Assembly (NCBI GenBank): GCA_946886255.1
Contig: CAMPIG010000150.1
Location: forward strand, 1 to 9,953
Direction: 5' to 3'
From: an uncultured Cellvibrio sp.
Lineage (GTDB): Bacteria; Pseudomonadota; Gammaproteobacteria; Pseudomonadales; Cellvibrionaceae
DNA: 9,953 nucleotides
The notes beneath the pieces are model-generated. The model had not been told where the DNA came from and did no database searches. It was given only the letters and a program-made list of their open reading frames with translations. The stretch's first letter is position 1. Each line of letters opens with the position of its first letter. Below, piece after piece: positions 1 to 6,624 of this stretch. The position numbers were made by a program, and so were the translations under genes.

Positions 1-134
1 GTTCCACTCCTTAATCGCTGGTGTTAATCAAATAACTCGCCAAGGCTGCAATAAGTTGATAAGACTCTTTTGAATAACCTCCTGAGGTAATATTCTCAGA
101 AAACTCCAGTTATGTCTGTCTCAGGATAAGGGAA
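1..134. other. Non-coding left edge, possible gene remnant
   Basis: No convincing complete gene is seen here. On the minus strand one frame is open for about 30 codons and ends in TAA at 13-11; its last residues read roughly GGYSKESYQLIAALASYLI, which is protein-like. It could be the 3' end of a lost gene, but I do not recognise the family and the frame is closed by a stop near position 108. The rest is probably the upstream region of the broken XRE gene. Confidence 0.25.
77..99. promoter_or_regulatory. Inverted repeats upstream of XRE gene
   Basis: ACCTC-CT-GAGGT (77-88) is a 5-bp inverted repeat. It overlaps a second one, CTGAG-8 bases-CTCAG (82-99). They lie 36-58 bases before the GTG start of the XRE-type regulator, where an autoregulatory operator would be expected. 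The repeats are seen directly; the operator role is inference, and no clear -35/-10 pair accompanies them. Confidence 0.25.
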
Positions 135-327
135 GTGGACAAAACCATAAGGGAGTTGAGGAAGGATAAAGGCTTGTCCCAAGAGGTCTTTGCTGACCTC
201 GCTGCATTGATCGCAGCTACATGGGACATATTGAGAGGGGTGAGAAAATATCACTCTTACCAAGATTTATCAAATCGCTAAGACTCTGAATATTTCCGTG
301 CAATTGATATTTGAGCGCATTGAGTAA
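135..327 (+). pseudogene. XRE-family HTH regulator, two frameshifts
   Basis: Read through two one-base gaps, this gives a ~64-residue HTH_3/XRE protein of the type often found beside restriction-modification and other defence genes. Segment one begins at GTG 135 (TIRELRKDKGLSQEVFADLAAL). Segment two continues in another frame from about 210 (DRSYMGHIERGEK). Segment three starts near 248 (NITLTKIYQIAKTLNISVQL) and ends at TAA 325-327. The first break fits loss of one G (TTGGATCGC reduced to TTGATCGC near 209). The second fits loss of one A from an A-run at 245-248. Protein similarity is continuous across both joints, so this was one gene. No frame alone gives a whole HTH domain. The gene ends 9 bases from the end of the converging DRT1 gene. 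The GTG start is uncertain; the true N-terminus may lie a few codons upstream or be lost. The breaks may be real decay or sequence error. Confidence 0.75.
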
Positions 328-336
328 CTCTGAAAG

Positions 337-1422
337 TCACTTAGGGGGATCCTTTTTTCGATTTGCTGCCAACCTAAAGCCTTCCGGCAGTGGTTTAAAT
401 TTATCTCCTTCTTGTGGCCATCGTTTGGCGCGACTCTGAAATGATCTAAGCGCATCTATGTCTAAAGTCGCTGCGACCACATAATCATTCTCACCACCCC
501 GAAGGCGAGCTATGTCACGCATGAACGACTCTTTGGCTGGGGATCTAACACGGCTGTCCCCATATTTTCTGTTATTTACTAAAACTGTGTATGCGTGTAC
601 ATCAAGAGCAGCAGATTCAATCAAGGAAGAGAAAGTTTCTAAGTCCTGGTTCCAGCTTAAAACCATGAGGGCATCTACCACCCCTTGAAAGCGTAAGCGA
701 GCGATCGCATTTTGTAACTCAGAGCAAATCATCACTCCGAAGTTAATGCCATTATGAATATATACAGGCTTTCTTATTTTTCTTGCTAACAGTTCCGAGA
801 CAGCCCAGCGCTTTCCATACTTTGCATGAAGGTCTTTATCCTCATTAACGGCAGGACGTAACTTTGGTTGCCAAATCTTAACTGATGCTGGATAGCCCAA
901 ACGATTATCTGAGAGCGCTAAAACAACCTCACTTTTTAAATAATTACCGAGAGAGTGTCGATACTCCGTTCCCGCTATCAAGCTAATACCTGCAGAATTC
1001 AAGCGTGCTGCAATACTATTCACCCAATGCAATGGTATTGAAAGCTCGGGAAATAATACGTAATCTGGTTTTGGTGAAAGCTTTAATGTTTCATTAACTA
1101 GCCTGGATAATTGTTGGTATCGCGTGCGCGATAGATTTGATTTATTGCACGCCATTAAAGCCCAGTCTGAATCCTCAGTTTTGATATTGGTTAGAGCAAC
1201 TATGACTTTCTGCTTTTTATCTGTTCCTACTCGGATGAATTTCCTTCGTCTAGCTCTAAATTCGTTAGTGTCGGCTTTTAACTTAACCGGTTGCCCGTCT
1301 TGTTGGACAGCGATAAGTGTAGGCTTAACCCATACCCCGCGAACAGCTTGAGTATATCTTGCCCAAGTAACAGAGGGTTTTTCATTTAGCGATGCACCAC
1401 TCGTTGTAGGTAGCCAACACAT
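337..1422 (-). CDS. DRT1 segment 3: nitrilase-like domain
   Basis: This is the third frame of the DRT1 locus, a carbon-nitrogen hydrolase (nitrilase superfamily) domain. Counting from the ATG at 1422, the triad is Glu126 in LFPELSIP, Lys187 in QPKLRP and Cys233 in MICSEL, so it looks catalytically complete. SWNQD and VNNRKYGDS follow as family-like strands. The natural substrate of the DRT1 nitrilase domain is not known to me. Residues 1-70 are linker. The frame is open only back to a TGA at 1437-1435, so the join with segment 2 lies between 1434 and 1386. The sequence before ATG 1422 (GAGTTGGCACCAGA) is a poor ribosome binding site. A naturally split, translationally coupled nitrilase cannot be excluded, but a lost base is more likely. 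It ends in TGA 339-337. Confidence 0.75.
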   Translation of the reverse strand: MCWLPTTSGASLNEKPSVTWARYTQAVRGVWVKPTLIAVQQDGQPVKLKADTNEFRARRRKFIRVGTDKKQKVIVALTNIKTEDSDWALMACNKSNLSRTRYQQLSRLVNETLKLSPKPDYVLFPELSIPLHWVNSIAARLNSAGISLIAGTEYRHSLGNYLKSEVVLALSDNRLGYPASVKIWQPKLRPAVNEDKDLHAKYGKRWAVSELLARKIRKPVYIHNGINFGVMICSELQNAIARLRFQGVVDALMVLSWNQDLETFSSLIESAALDVHAYTVLVNNRKYGDSRVRSPAKESFMRDIARLRGGENDYVVAATLDIDALRSFQSRAKRWPQEGDKFKPLPEGFRLAANRKKDPPK

Positions 1423-2570
1423 TCTGGTGCCAACTCAGAAATTTCTGAAGGGGTTAGTGGGCGAGTAGGAAAGATGTATGGCAGATAGCTCTCATTTTTT
1501 CTATTGTCTTTTTCCACATACCGAAGACGTTTAAGTTTAGTGGACTTCAAAAACTGCTGAAGAGATTCAGCATCAACCAAACCTGATGACTTCAGTAATG
1601 CAAGCGCTTTCCTTCCCCTGTTAGATGCTTGCTTCCTAACGAATTTTTCAGCTGACTTACTCTGTAAAATCGCTTTATATGGCTCTTTAGCTAGGTCTGC
1701 CATTGCAACTAATGGGGCTTTAGAATGAAAATCTGCAATATCAAACCTGAGATTCAACAGATCCTCAAAATCTTGCAAGCTATGAAAAATTCCATCGAAA
1801 AACAGATTAGATAATCGTTTTTCTTTTTGATTGAGCTCACCAAAAAACAGCTTATCTGAGCGATAGTAGCGTGTGGCGGAATCAATAAACAACCAAGTTA
1901 AGGTCCCCTTAACAAGACGCCAAAAATCATTATTTGCTATGCCTTTTCGTCCGTTTATGCATATATCCTTTCCTGCCGTTACCTCTGATGCCAGTCGATC
2001 AATAGTTTTGTAGGCTTTTAGTGCGATTTTTTCTGCCTCATCCCATTCGTTCATGCTAATAGAAAAGCCTAACAATCGTGGTAGATAACTAAAATGAGCA
2101 AATAGATTATCAGCCCTCAATATATGATTATGAGCAAATTGATAAAATTCCTTTCTCTGCTCCTCCCACTGATCGGGAGGCAAATCTCTAGCTAGAGTTT
2201 CAACATGTCGTAATTGCAAAGACCAGCTTAAGCGGCGAATAGTCAAGCCATCAGCTCGCCTTAGAGTATCCGCATTCTCACCAACACTTCCAGCAGCAGA
2301 TAGAACTTTGGCAGCAGTCGAATTATCCAGTTGGTCTGGCGATGGCATCAAGCGATGCTCGCTTGATAATTCATAAATTTCTTTCTCGATACTATCCAAT
2401 AAATCCAGTCCGGCACGTCCTTTTAATAGAAATAATTTTTGCTTATCGGACTGTAGCTGTATTTTAGTATCACCTTGAATTTTTTTACCTTGCTGAATGT
2501 ACCAAGTAAGGGAATCGCTCTTGTCAGGATAAACACGTTTCTTTCCGATTCTGCTCTGCAATATCGCCAT
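1386..2570 (-). CDS. DRT1 segment 2: RT thumb and linker
   Basis: This is the second frame of the DRT1 locus. The ATG at 2570 is probably incidental: the sequence LQSRIGKKRVYPDKS continues straight from the RT domain, matching the post-YVDD part of an RT (LQSDKQKLFLLKGRAGLDLLD). The remaining ~330 residues are helical, rich in Leu, Lys and Glu, and link the RT to the nitrilase. The frame closes at TAA 1388-1386 after QRVVHR. It overlaps the third frame by 37 bases, and no ribosome binding site appropriate to a separate gene is seen at 2570. Similarity across both ends says it is the middle of one protein rather than an independent gene. Confidence 0.7.
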   Translation of the reverse strand: MAILQSRIGKKRVYPDKSDSLTWYIQQGKKIQGDTKIQLQSDKQKLFLLKGRAGLDLLDSIEKEIYELSSEHRLMPSPDQLDNSTAAKVLSAAGSVGENADTLRRADGLTIRRLSWSLQLRHVETLARDLPPDQWEEQRKEFYQFAHNHILRADNLFAHFSYLPRLLGFSISMNEWDEAEKIALKAYKTIDRLASEVTAGKDICINGRKGIANNDFWRLVKGTLTWLFIDSATRYYRSDKLFFGELNQKEKRLSNLFFDGIFHSLQDFEDLLNLRFDIADFHSKAPLVAMADLAKEPYKAILQSKSAEKFVRKQASNRGRKALALLKSSGLVDAESLQQFLKSTKLKRLRYVEKDNRKNESYLPYIFPTRPLTPSEISELAPECVGYLQRVVHR

Positions 2571-3574
2571 GAATCATTACTATTGAAAATATTCCCAGGA
2601 TCACGCATTACTAGGAACATATCGTCAACATAACGCCCATAATGGATGGGAGACAGCTTTTCAATAACCAGTCTGTCCCAACAATGTAAAAGTGCATTTG
2701 ATATGATTCGGCTTGCGGTTAGTCCGATCACCAATCCGCCGCTAATTTCAGAATCATTGCCACCAATCCCTTTTCCATATTTAGCTGCTTCATTTGACCA
2801 ACGATTTAAGAAATTGGACAGCTGGGTGGTAAATTCAATTTCTTCTTTCGACAGCTCCAAAGCTAGGGCTTTAAGTAACTTCGGGCTTGCTAGTGCAGTA
2901 GGATCAATGAAGTGATAGTAGCTTTTTAAATCTAGAGATACGGCAATAACATCGCGATTTTTTTCGAGTTCGTCCCGAATCGATTTAAGCCCATCGCCAC
3001 GCCATTTTTGATAGGGCTGAAAGTAGGGACAAAAAGACCCGATAGAACTAATATGAAATGGCTTTTCCTCTTCATCAGAAAACATATCGTCGTTTTTGAC
3101 GCGCTTTAATCGTGCTCCATAACAACAGTCGTCTAATTTCTCATCAACCTTGTGACCTATGGTATTTATCCATAGTGCTGAAATTATATGTGCTTCTACA
3201 GGAAAATCACCAACTATGCGGAATTCGGGTACCACATGATAATTTTTGAATAAATGATCGGCAGCCCGTTCTGGATTGGAGAAGTGAACATGACCATTTG
3301 ATGATGATTTGTCTTTCTTGTCTGTTGAAAGTTTCTTCGGTAATAGACGGAAATCACCCAAAAATGCTTTATCTTTTTCAAATCCATTTTGCTCTTGCAG
3401 TCGCACTAGCAGCTTCTTCAAATTGGTTATCAGTTTTTGTTCATACTCAGCAAACTTAAAAGCGCTAGGAAACGTATTTTCAAAAAAACAATCTGCTTTA
3501 GCCTTTCGATAAGCAACTAGCAAATCTTCAATAGTTAATGAATCCCATCCATCAAACTGCGCTTTGTATCCCAT
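2560..3574 (-). CDS. DRT1 segment 1: reverse transcriptase domain
   Basis: This is the N-terminal ~338 residues of the DRT1 locus in its first frame. Residues 1-110 are a mainly helical lead-in. Around 118-190 comes RT finger-type sequence (VPEFRIVGDFPVEAHI). Motif A is VSLDLKSYY (212-220, catalytic Asp215), motif B is GLVIGLTASRIISN (280-293), and motif C is RYVDDMFLV (314-322, Asp317 and Asp318). The three metal-binding aspartates are therefore all present. Similarity to the family continues to W336-R-Y338. The frame then runs into an unrelated tail (CRAESERNVF and on, closing at 2423) because one T of a T-run is missing on the coding strand. By itself this product would have the palm but no thumb and no nitrilase domain. 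Confidence 0.8.
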
Positions 3575-3578
3575 AATC

Positions 3579-4052
3579 CTAGTCCTGTTTCAATTGCTCG
3601 GCAGTCTGAATGGCCTCCACAATGGCGAGTTTTACTGCTTCTGGATAATCCTCTTCATAGAGAATTGAGCTAATAATTTGATGAAGCAGATCTTTATTAA
3701 TTACATTGTCGGCCACCCAAACGGCTATATTCTCCATCTCCTTAGTGAAGCGCTTTACCAGGTAATCGAAGCCATTCAGTTCAAGAAAATAAGCGCCCAA
3801 CGCTAATGACGAGCGTTTATTGCCATCATTAAATGCGTGATGCTTATTGATGGAAAACACTAAGTGCGTGAGTTTGTCTTCCACCTCAGGGTAGTACCAG
3901 TCGTTCCGGATGTGTTCTAGTGGGCTTTCCAGCTGACCAATATCCTTGATGCCTGCAAGACCACCAGAGTTCTCTATGATCCAATCGTGCACAGAGATCG
4001 CGTGCATCACATCGAAATAAAAATTGCGGATGCCGTTATCTGAACCCGTCAT
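3579..4052 (-). CDS. Doc/Fic-family toxin
   Basis: This 157-residue protein has the death-on-curing architecture. A helical N-terminus (GGLAGIKDIGQLESPLEH, 30-47) precedes the Fic core motif H72-A-F74-N-D76-G77-N78-K79-R80, followed by SSLALGAYFLELNG. In P1 Doc the equivalent motif HxFxDANKR, with Lys in place of the second Gly of AMP-transferring Fic enzymes, goes with kinase activity on elongation factor Tu. The Lys79 here points to the Doc rather than the AMPylating side, although Gly77 replaces the Ala of Doc. No self-inhibitory [S/T]xxxE(G/N) helix is obvious. The start at 4052 is one base after the upstream stop, with AAGGA about eight bases before it inside that gene. It is the middle gene of the RhuM-like/Doc/DRT1 operon. 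Its likely control partner is the RhuM-like protein; no Phd-type small antitoxin is present. Confidence 0.85.
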   Translation of the reverse strand: MTGSDNGIRNFYFDVMHAISVHDWIIENSGGLAGIKDIGQLESPLEHIRNDWYYPEVEDKLTHLVFSINKHHAFNDGNKRSSLALGAYFLELNGFDYLVKRFTKEMENIAVWVADNVINKDLLHQIISSILYEEDYPEAVKLAIVEAIQTAEQLKQD

Positions 4053-4053
4053 T

Positions 4054-5067
4054 TTAGCGATCCTTCAAGCGCTTAAATACCGCGAGAGTTGCGGGATCGC
4101 TTAGTTGTTCCTCCAAAGACCTGCTTTTTTCACCTAAGAAGCGATCAAAATCAGCTTGAGGTACAGACTGAATGTAGGCCTCCAGTTTTTCATGCAGTGC
4201 ATCGCGGAAGCACAAATCTCGGCTTGCCATTTTTGTTCGCGCATCCAGTATCAGAGGTTTGAATAGAGGATGTTTTTCAAAATTGGCAAACAAGCCTTCG
4301 GCTTCCTTTTGTGTGAGCTTGCGGCCTTGGGTTGTGCTGGCTTCCTCCAGCTCATGAGCAATACCTGATTCGTAGCTAGCAATCAGGTTCAGCACTTCTG
4401 AATATAGAGTTTCGCGGATATTGGTTTTGGACGCTAAGTTCAAGACCTTTTTATATTCGGCGGCGTTTTCATGGAAAATGCTTTGATAGATCAGGTTGGT
4501 AAAACGCGCATACTTCCAATGGTTGCCTTCAACATAGTTGTCGAGTGCATCGGTGAATTGGCGACGGTAGTTGTCTTCTTGCAGCGCAGAGATCAAGTAG
4601 TTCTCATCACGCTGATTAATAAACTTGGTGTGCCCTCCTGTTCGCTCGGCCATCACGTCCAGCACAATATCCAGCAACCGCGAGCGCAATAGGCGCGCCG
4701 GCTCGCTCTCGGTGAGTAGCATGCCCAGATTCAGCACTGCACGAAAACTAAACACACCCAAAACACTGGTTTTGGTACCGTCATTGGTGTCGGAACCATC
4801 AGTTAACTCTTTGAATTCCCTAAGTTTTTTTCCCTTAAGTAATTGGTAGCCGTTGCTTTTTAGCTCATCCTCATGGCTGACTAAATAGCGCTCAATAGTA
4901 CGATCTGCCACCTCATAGAGCGCCACCACCTGTGCCTTGGTAAACACAGTCTCACCTTCAAAGGTTACCCCGCCCAAACTTAGGTGCTGCTCAGCCTGCT
5001 GTAAGGCATAGCGGTTGTTGAGAATGTTTTGGCGGTCGTGGGACGATTCCGTGAGGTCTTTGGCCAT
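4054..5067 (-). CDS. RhuM-like DNA-binding protein
   Basis: A 337-residue cytoplasmic protein. Residues 34-66 (VTFEGETVFTKAQVVALYEVADRTIERYL) form a winged/helix-turn-helix segment of the RhuM type, comparable with the WATQAQIAELF...ITKHL region of that family. Residues 100-140 follow with the FSFRAVLNLGMLL...RLLRSRLLDIVLDV pattern, and the C-terminal ~190 residues are helical and unassigned. Such genes commonly precede Fic/Doc genes, sometimes inside type I restriction loci, and the RhuM and Fic parts occur fused in some proteins. The likely role, as inference, is a DNA-binding antitoxin or regulator of the Doc toxin. The start is chosen because GGAGG sits five bases upstream, inside the tail of an HsdS remnant whose TAG ends one base before the ATG. 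It is the first intact gene of the operon; no strong promoter is evident upstream. Confidence 0.75.
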   Translation of the reverse strand: MAKDLTESSHDRQNILNNRYALQQAEQHLSLGGVTFEGETVFTKAQVVALYEVADRTIERYLVSHEDELKSNGYQLLKGKKLREFKELTDGSDTNDGTKTSVLGVFSFRAVLNLGMLLTESEPARLLRSRLLDIVLDVMAERTGGHTKFINQRDENYLISALQEDNYRRQFTDALDNYVEGNHWKYARFTNLIYQSIFHENAAEYKKVLNLASKTNIRETLYSEVLNLIASYESGIAHELEEASTTQGRKLTQKEAEGLFANFEKHPLFKPLILDARTKMASRDLCFRDALHEKLEAYIQSVPQADFDRFLGEKSRSLEEQLSDPATLAVFKRLKDR

Positions 5068-5068
5068 A

Positions 5069-5179
5069 CTAGCCTCCGCTGTTTTCGGCTGAGTGGATGG
5101 TAACTTGGCCGCTCGTTAGCATGGGGAGAAGCCAGTCACGAAGCTTCCCAAGAGCTGCACTTTGTTGATTATTACTAAC
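5069..5179 (-). pseudogene. hsdS 3' remnant (type I specificity subunit)
   Basis: The minus frame ending at TAG 5071-5069 reads NNQQSAALGKLRDWLLPMLT then SGQV. This is the characteristic C-terminus of many HsdS subunits (ELatLRDWLLPMLMNGQV), the end of the second coiled-coil conserved region. Only about 36 codons remain. Upstream of ~5180 the HsdS similarity stops and the sequence changes to an unrelated fragment in the opposite direction. The tail sits one base before the RhuM-like ATG and supplies its ribosome binding site. This suggests that the RhuM-Doc pair was originally the continuation of an hsdM/hsdS operon. Confidence 0.7.
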
Positions 5180-5398
5180 TATCGTCCTAAGTATGGGGGA
5201 AGTTCCTGGTTTTTTAAAGATATCGACTTACAAGCCGAATCAATCAATAAAATAAGCAGCCAAAATGATGCGGTAAAAATAGAAGATGAATTACAAACCA
5301 TCAATAAAATATGGCCGAAGCTAAATTCAACTCAACGATTGGCAATTGTCATTTGCTGGATAAGTTTGCCTATAATTGAATTAGGAAAACAGAGCTAG
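5162..5398 (+). other. Orphan open frame, probably gene fragment
   Basis: From a TTG at 5162 a plus-strand frame of 78 codons runs to TAG 5396-5398. The last 55 residues look protein-like (KIEDELQTINKIWPKLNS, then LAIVICWISLPIIEL). No in-frame ATG or GTG and no ribosome binding site precede it; the frame is closed by TAG at 5117. Its first ~6 codons fall inside the HsdS remnant on the other strand, so the fragment proper starts near 5180. I read it as the 3' end of an unrecognised gene, truncated at the junction. Its stop shares the CTAG palindrome with the frame-corrected HNH stop. Confidence 0.35.
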
Positions 5399-6149
5399 GA
5401 TGTAAGAAAAATATTTTCTCTGTGGTAGGTTAATGCGGCATTGTCCGGTAGAAATTTCTCCGGCGCTTTTTTAATAAAGTGCCTTCTATGGATAACAAAG
5501 AACTGGAAAATAAAAATCCATCCATCTTTTCCTTCAGCCTGCCTGATAAAGTCACCCTTAGATCTTCATCGAACGTTATCAAGCCCTTATCAAAGGCTTT
5601 ATCATAGAGCGCGTTTAATGCTATTCCATTGGTAGGGTCCGCACGACGTTGTTCGTTTGCAGCCCATGGGATGATATGGCTAGCAACCAACAGCTCGGGC
5701 ATTGCCAATCCCGAAATAGCACAACGATAATCGTAGCTTTGCATGACTGCCTGCCTAAAAAATCGCTGCACGCGTCGGACTTTAACTTCCCGTGTTGTTT
5801 CAGTCATACCCTCGGGTAGGGTCGGTTTAATAACGTCTTTCTCTATTTTGGCCTCAACCTTGTTTTCATATAACGCCTCCGCTTGCTCGGCAATTGCCGT
5901 GGAGTCATTCATGAAAGCATCCCACAACGCGCGGTCAGCTTTACTTGCGCCAGCCAAGCCTTTTTGACTGAGCGCAGGATCGAGACTGGCAAAATTACAA
6001 GCCTTCATCGCTACCGCAGATGGCGTTCGACCAATGACTTGGGCAATCTGGATAACATCCGGATTGGATTGATGCAATTTTCCGAAGGGTAGGCGACAGT
6101 ATAAATGCAGTGCTAGCAGGAGTTCATTTTCTTTCCAGTTATTGGCCAT
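5395..6149 (-). CDS. HNH endonuclease (HNH_2), frameshifted C-terminus
   Basis: The N-terminus (ENELLLALHLYCRLPFGKLH, 7-26, then GRTPSAVAMKACNFASLDP) and the HNH core (YRCAISGL 141-148, ASHIIPW with His158, NGIALNALYDKAFD 174-187) are those of a family of putative restriction-type HNH endonucleases. The core keeps the metal/catalytic His and the Asn region. As read, the frame ends after LLKKRRRNFYRTMPH at 5430. One extra A in the A-run (complement of 5467-5472) restores KKAPEKFLPDNAALTYHREN and a stop at 5397-5395, the usual end of the family, for a 251-residue protein. So one base appears to be missing. The start at 6149 has TAGGAC about 8 bases upstream and lies 9 bases after the membrane protein stop, consistent with co-transcription. 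It probably acts as a defence nuclease; its target is unknown. Confidence 0.8.
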
Positions 6150-6158
6150 TATGAAGTC

Positions 6159-6611
6159 CTATCGACAATCCGAGTAATTTTCGCGCTTAAATTTATCAGG
6201 AGATAGATTTTGTGAGCTGGATGCGAATTGGACTTCAGCACCTTTGCTCCATGCAACTACATCCACCATACCTATCGGCTTTTTCTTAACACTTTGGGTA
6301 ATTAAATTTTTGGCTTGCCATTCATATCGGTAGCCAACCAATGTGATCCTGTCGCCTTCTTTAAAGCTGGAAATACTGTGCGGATCTGGTAAATCGTCGG
6401 GAACATTAGGAAAAATTCCCTGATGGCTATTAATTTCATATAACTTTGTACAAAGCGCATCGCCCGTCATGGAAAGGTATTCGACCTCAATCGTTGTCGG
6501 CTTATCTCCTATGCGTACGCTTTGGTAACTCATGTAGGGTTTAGTTAGCCATACAAAAAAAGCGATTACTACCAACAATAAGAGACTTAAAATGGAGAAA
6601 AAAATTTTCAT
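6159..6611 (-). CDS. Small membrane-anchored protein, possible immunity protein
   Basis: A 150-residue protein with one N-terminal membrane segment (IFFSILSLLLLVVIAFFVWL, residues 3-22) and a soluble domain of about 125 residues that should face the periplasm. That domain has strand-like stretches (TTIEVEYLS, DRITLVGYRYEWQA, GMVDVVAW) and two cysteines (54, 149). I do not recognise the family. The ATG at 6611 is preferred to one 39 bases upstream because AAAGGA lies about 8 bases before it and the hydrophobic segment starts directly after. It starts 13 bases after the caspase-like gene and ends 9 bases before the HNH gene. A periplasmic anchored partner directly behind a possible protease-type toxin suggests an immunity role, but this is inference from position and topology only. 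Confidence 0.65.
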   Translation of the reverse strand: MKIFFSILSLLLLVVIAFFVWLTKPYMSYQSVRIGDKPTTIEVEYLSMTGDALCTKLYEINSHQGIFPNVPDDLPDPHSISSFKEGDRITLVGYRYEWQAKNLITQSVKKKPIGMVDVVAWSKGAEVQFASSSQNLSPDKFKRENYSDCR

Positions 6612-6624
6612 TGTGTAAATTCCT

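Larger units (their letters stand above)
337..3574 (-). pseudogene. DRT1 reverse transcriptase-nitrilase, frameshifted
   Basis: The whole locus encodes a defence-associated reverse transcriptase of type 1 (UG1 class), the family in which an unknown-group RT is fused to a C-terminal nitrilase-like domain and which protects against phage. Three overlapping frames together give the complete architecture. The N-terminal RT (start 3574) has motif A SLDLKSYY with Asp215, motif B GGLVIGLTASRIISN (279-293) and YVDD at 315-318. A helical thumb/linker region occupies the second frame. The nitrilase domain in the third frame retains its Glu, Lys and Cys. Both joints are -1 shifts: one near 2560 (TATTTGCAG reduced to TATTGCAG on the coding strand), the other between 1434 and 1386. 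Adding one base at each gives about 1079 residues in one chain. The ATG at 3574 lies four bases after the Doc stop codon, with an AGGA about eight bases upstream, so it is the third gene of the operon. With all catalytic residues kept, the breaks may be sequence errors rather than gene death. Confidence 0.85.

Noticed and set aside
343..358. AGGGGGATCCTTTTTT as a terminator for the XRE gene
   Set aside because: The stem is about three pairs, and it lies within the coding end of the nitrilase segment.
1124..1351. Plus-strand open frame inside the nitrilase segment, and similar ones at 2646-2915, 3309-3512, 4471-4849 and 5441-6092
   Set aside because: They lie antisense within well-supported genes and lack start signals or recognisable protein features.
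2560..2561. Programmed -1 frameshifting in the reverse transcriptase
   Set aside because: No X-XXY-YYZ slippery heptamer or downstream hairpin is apparent; a lost base explains the join better.
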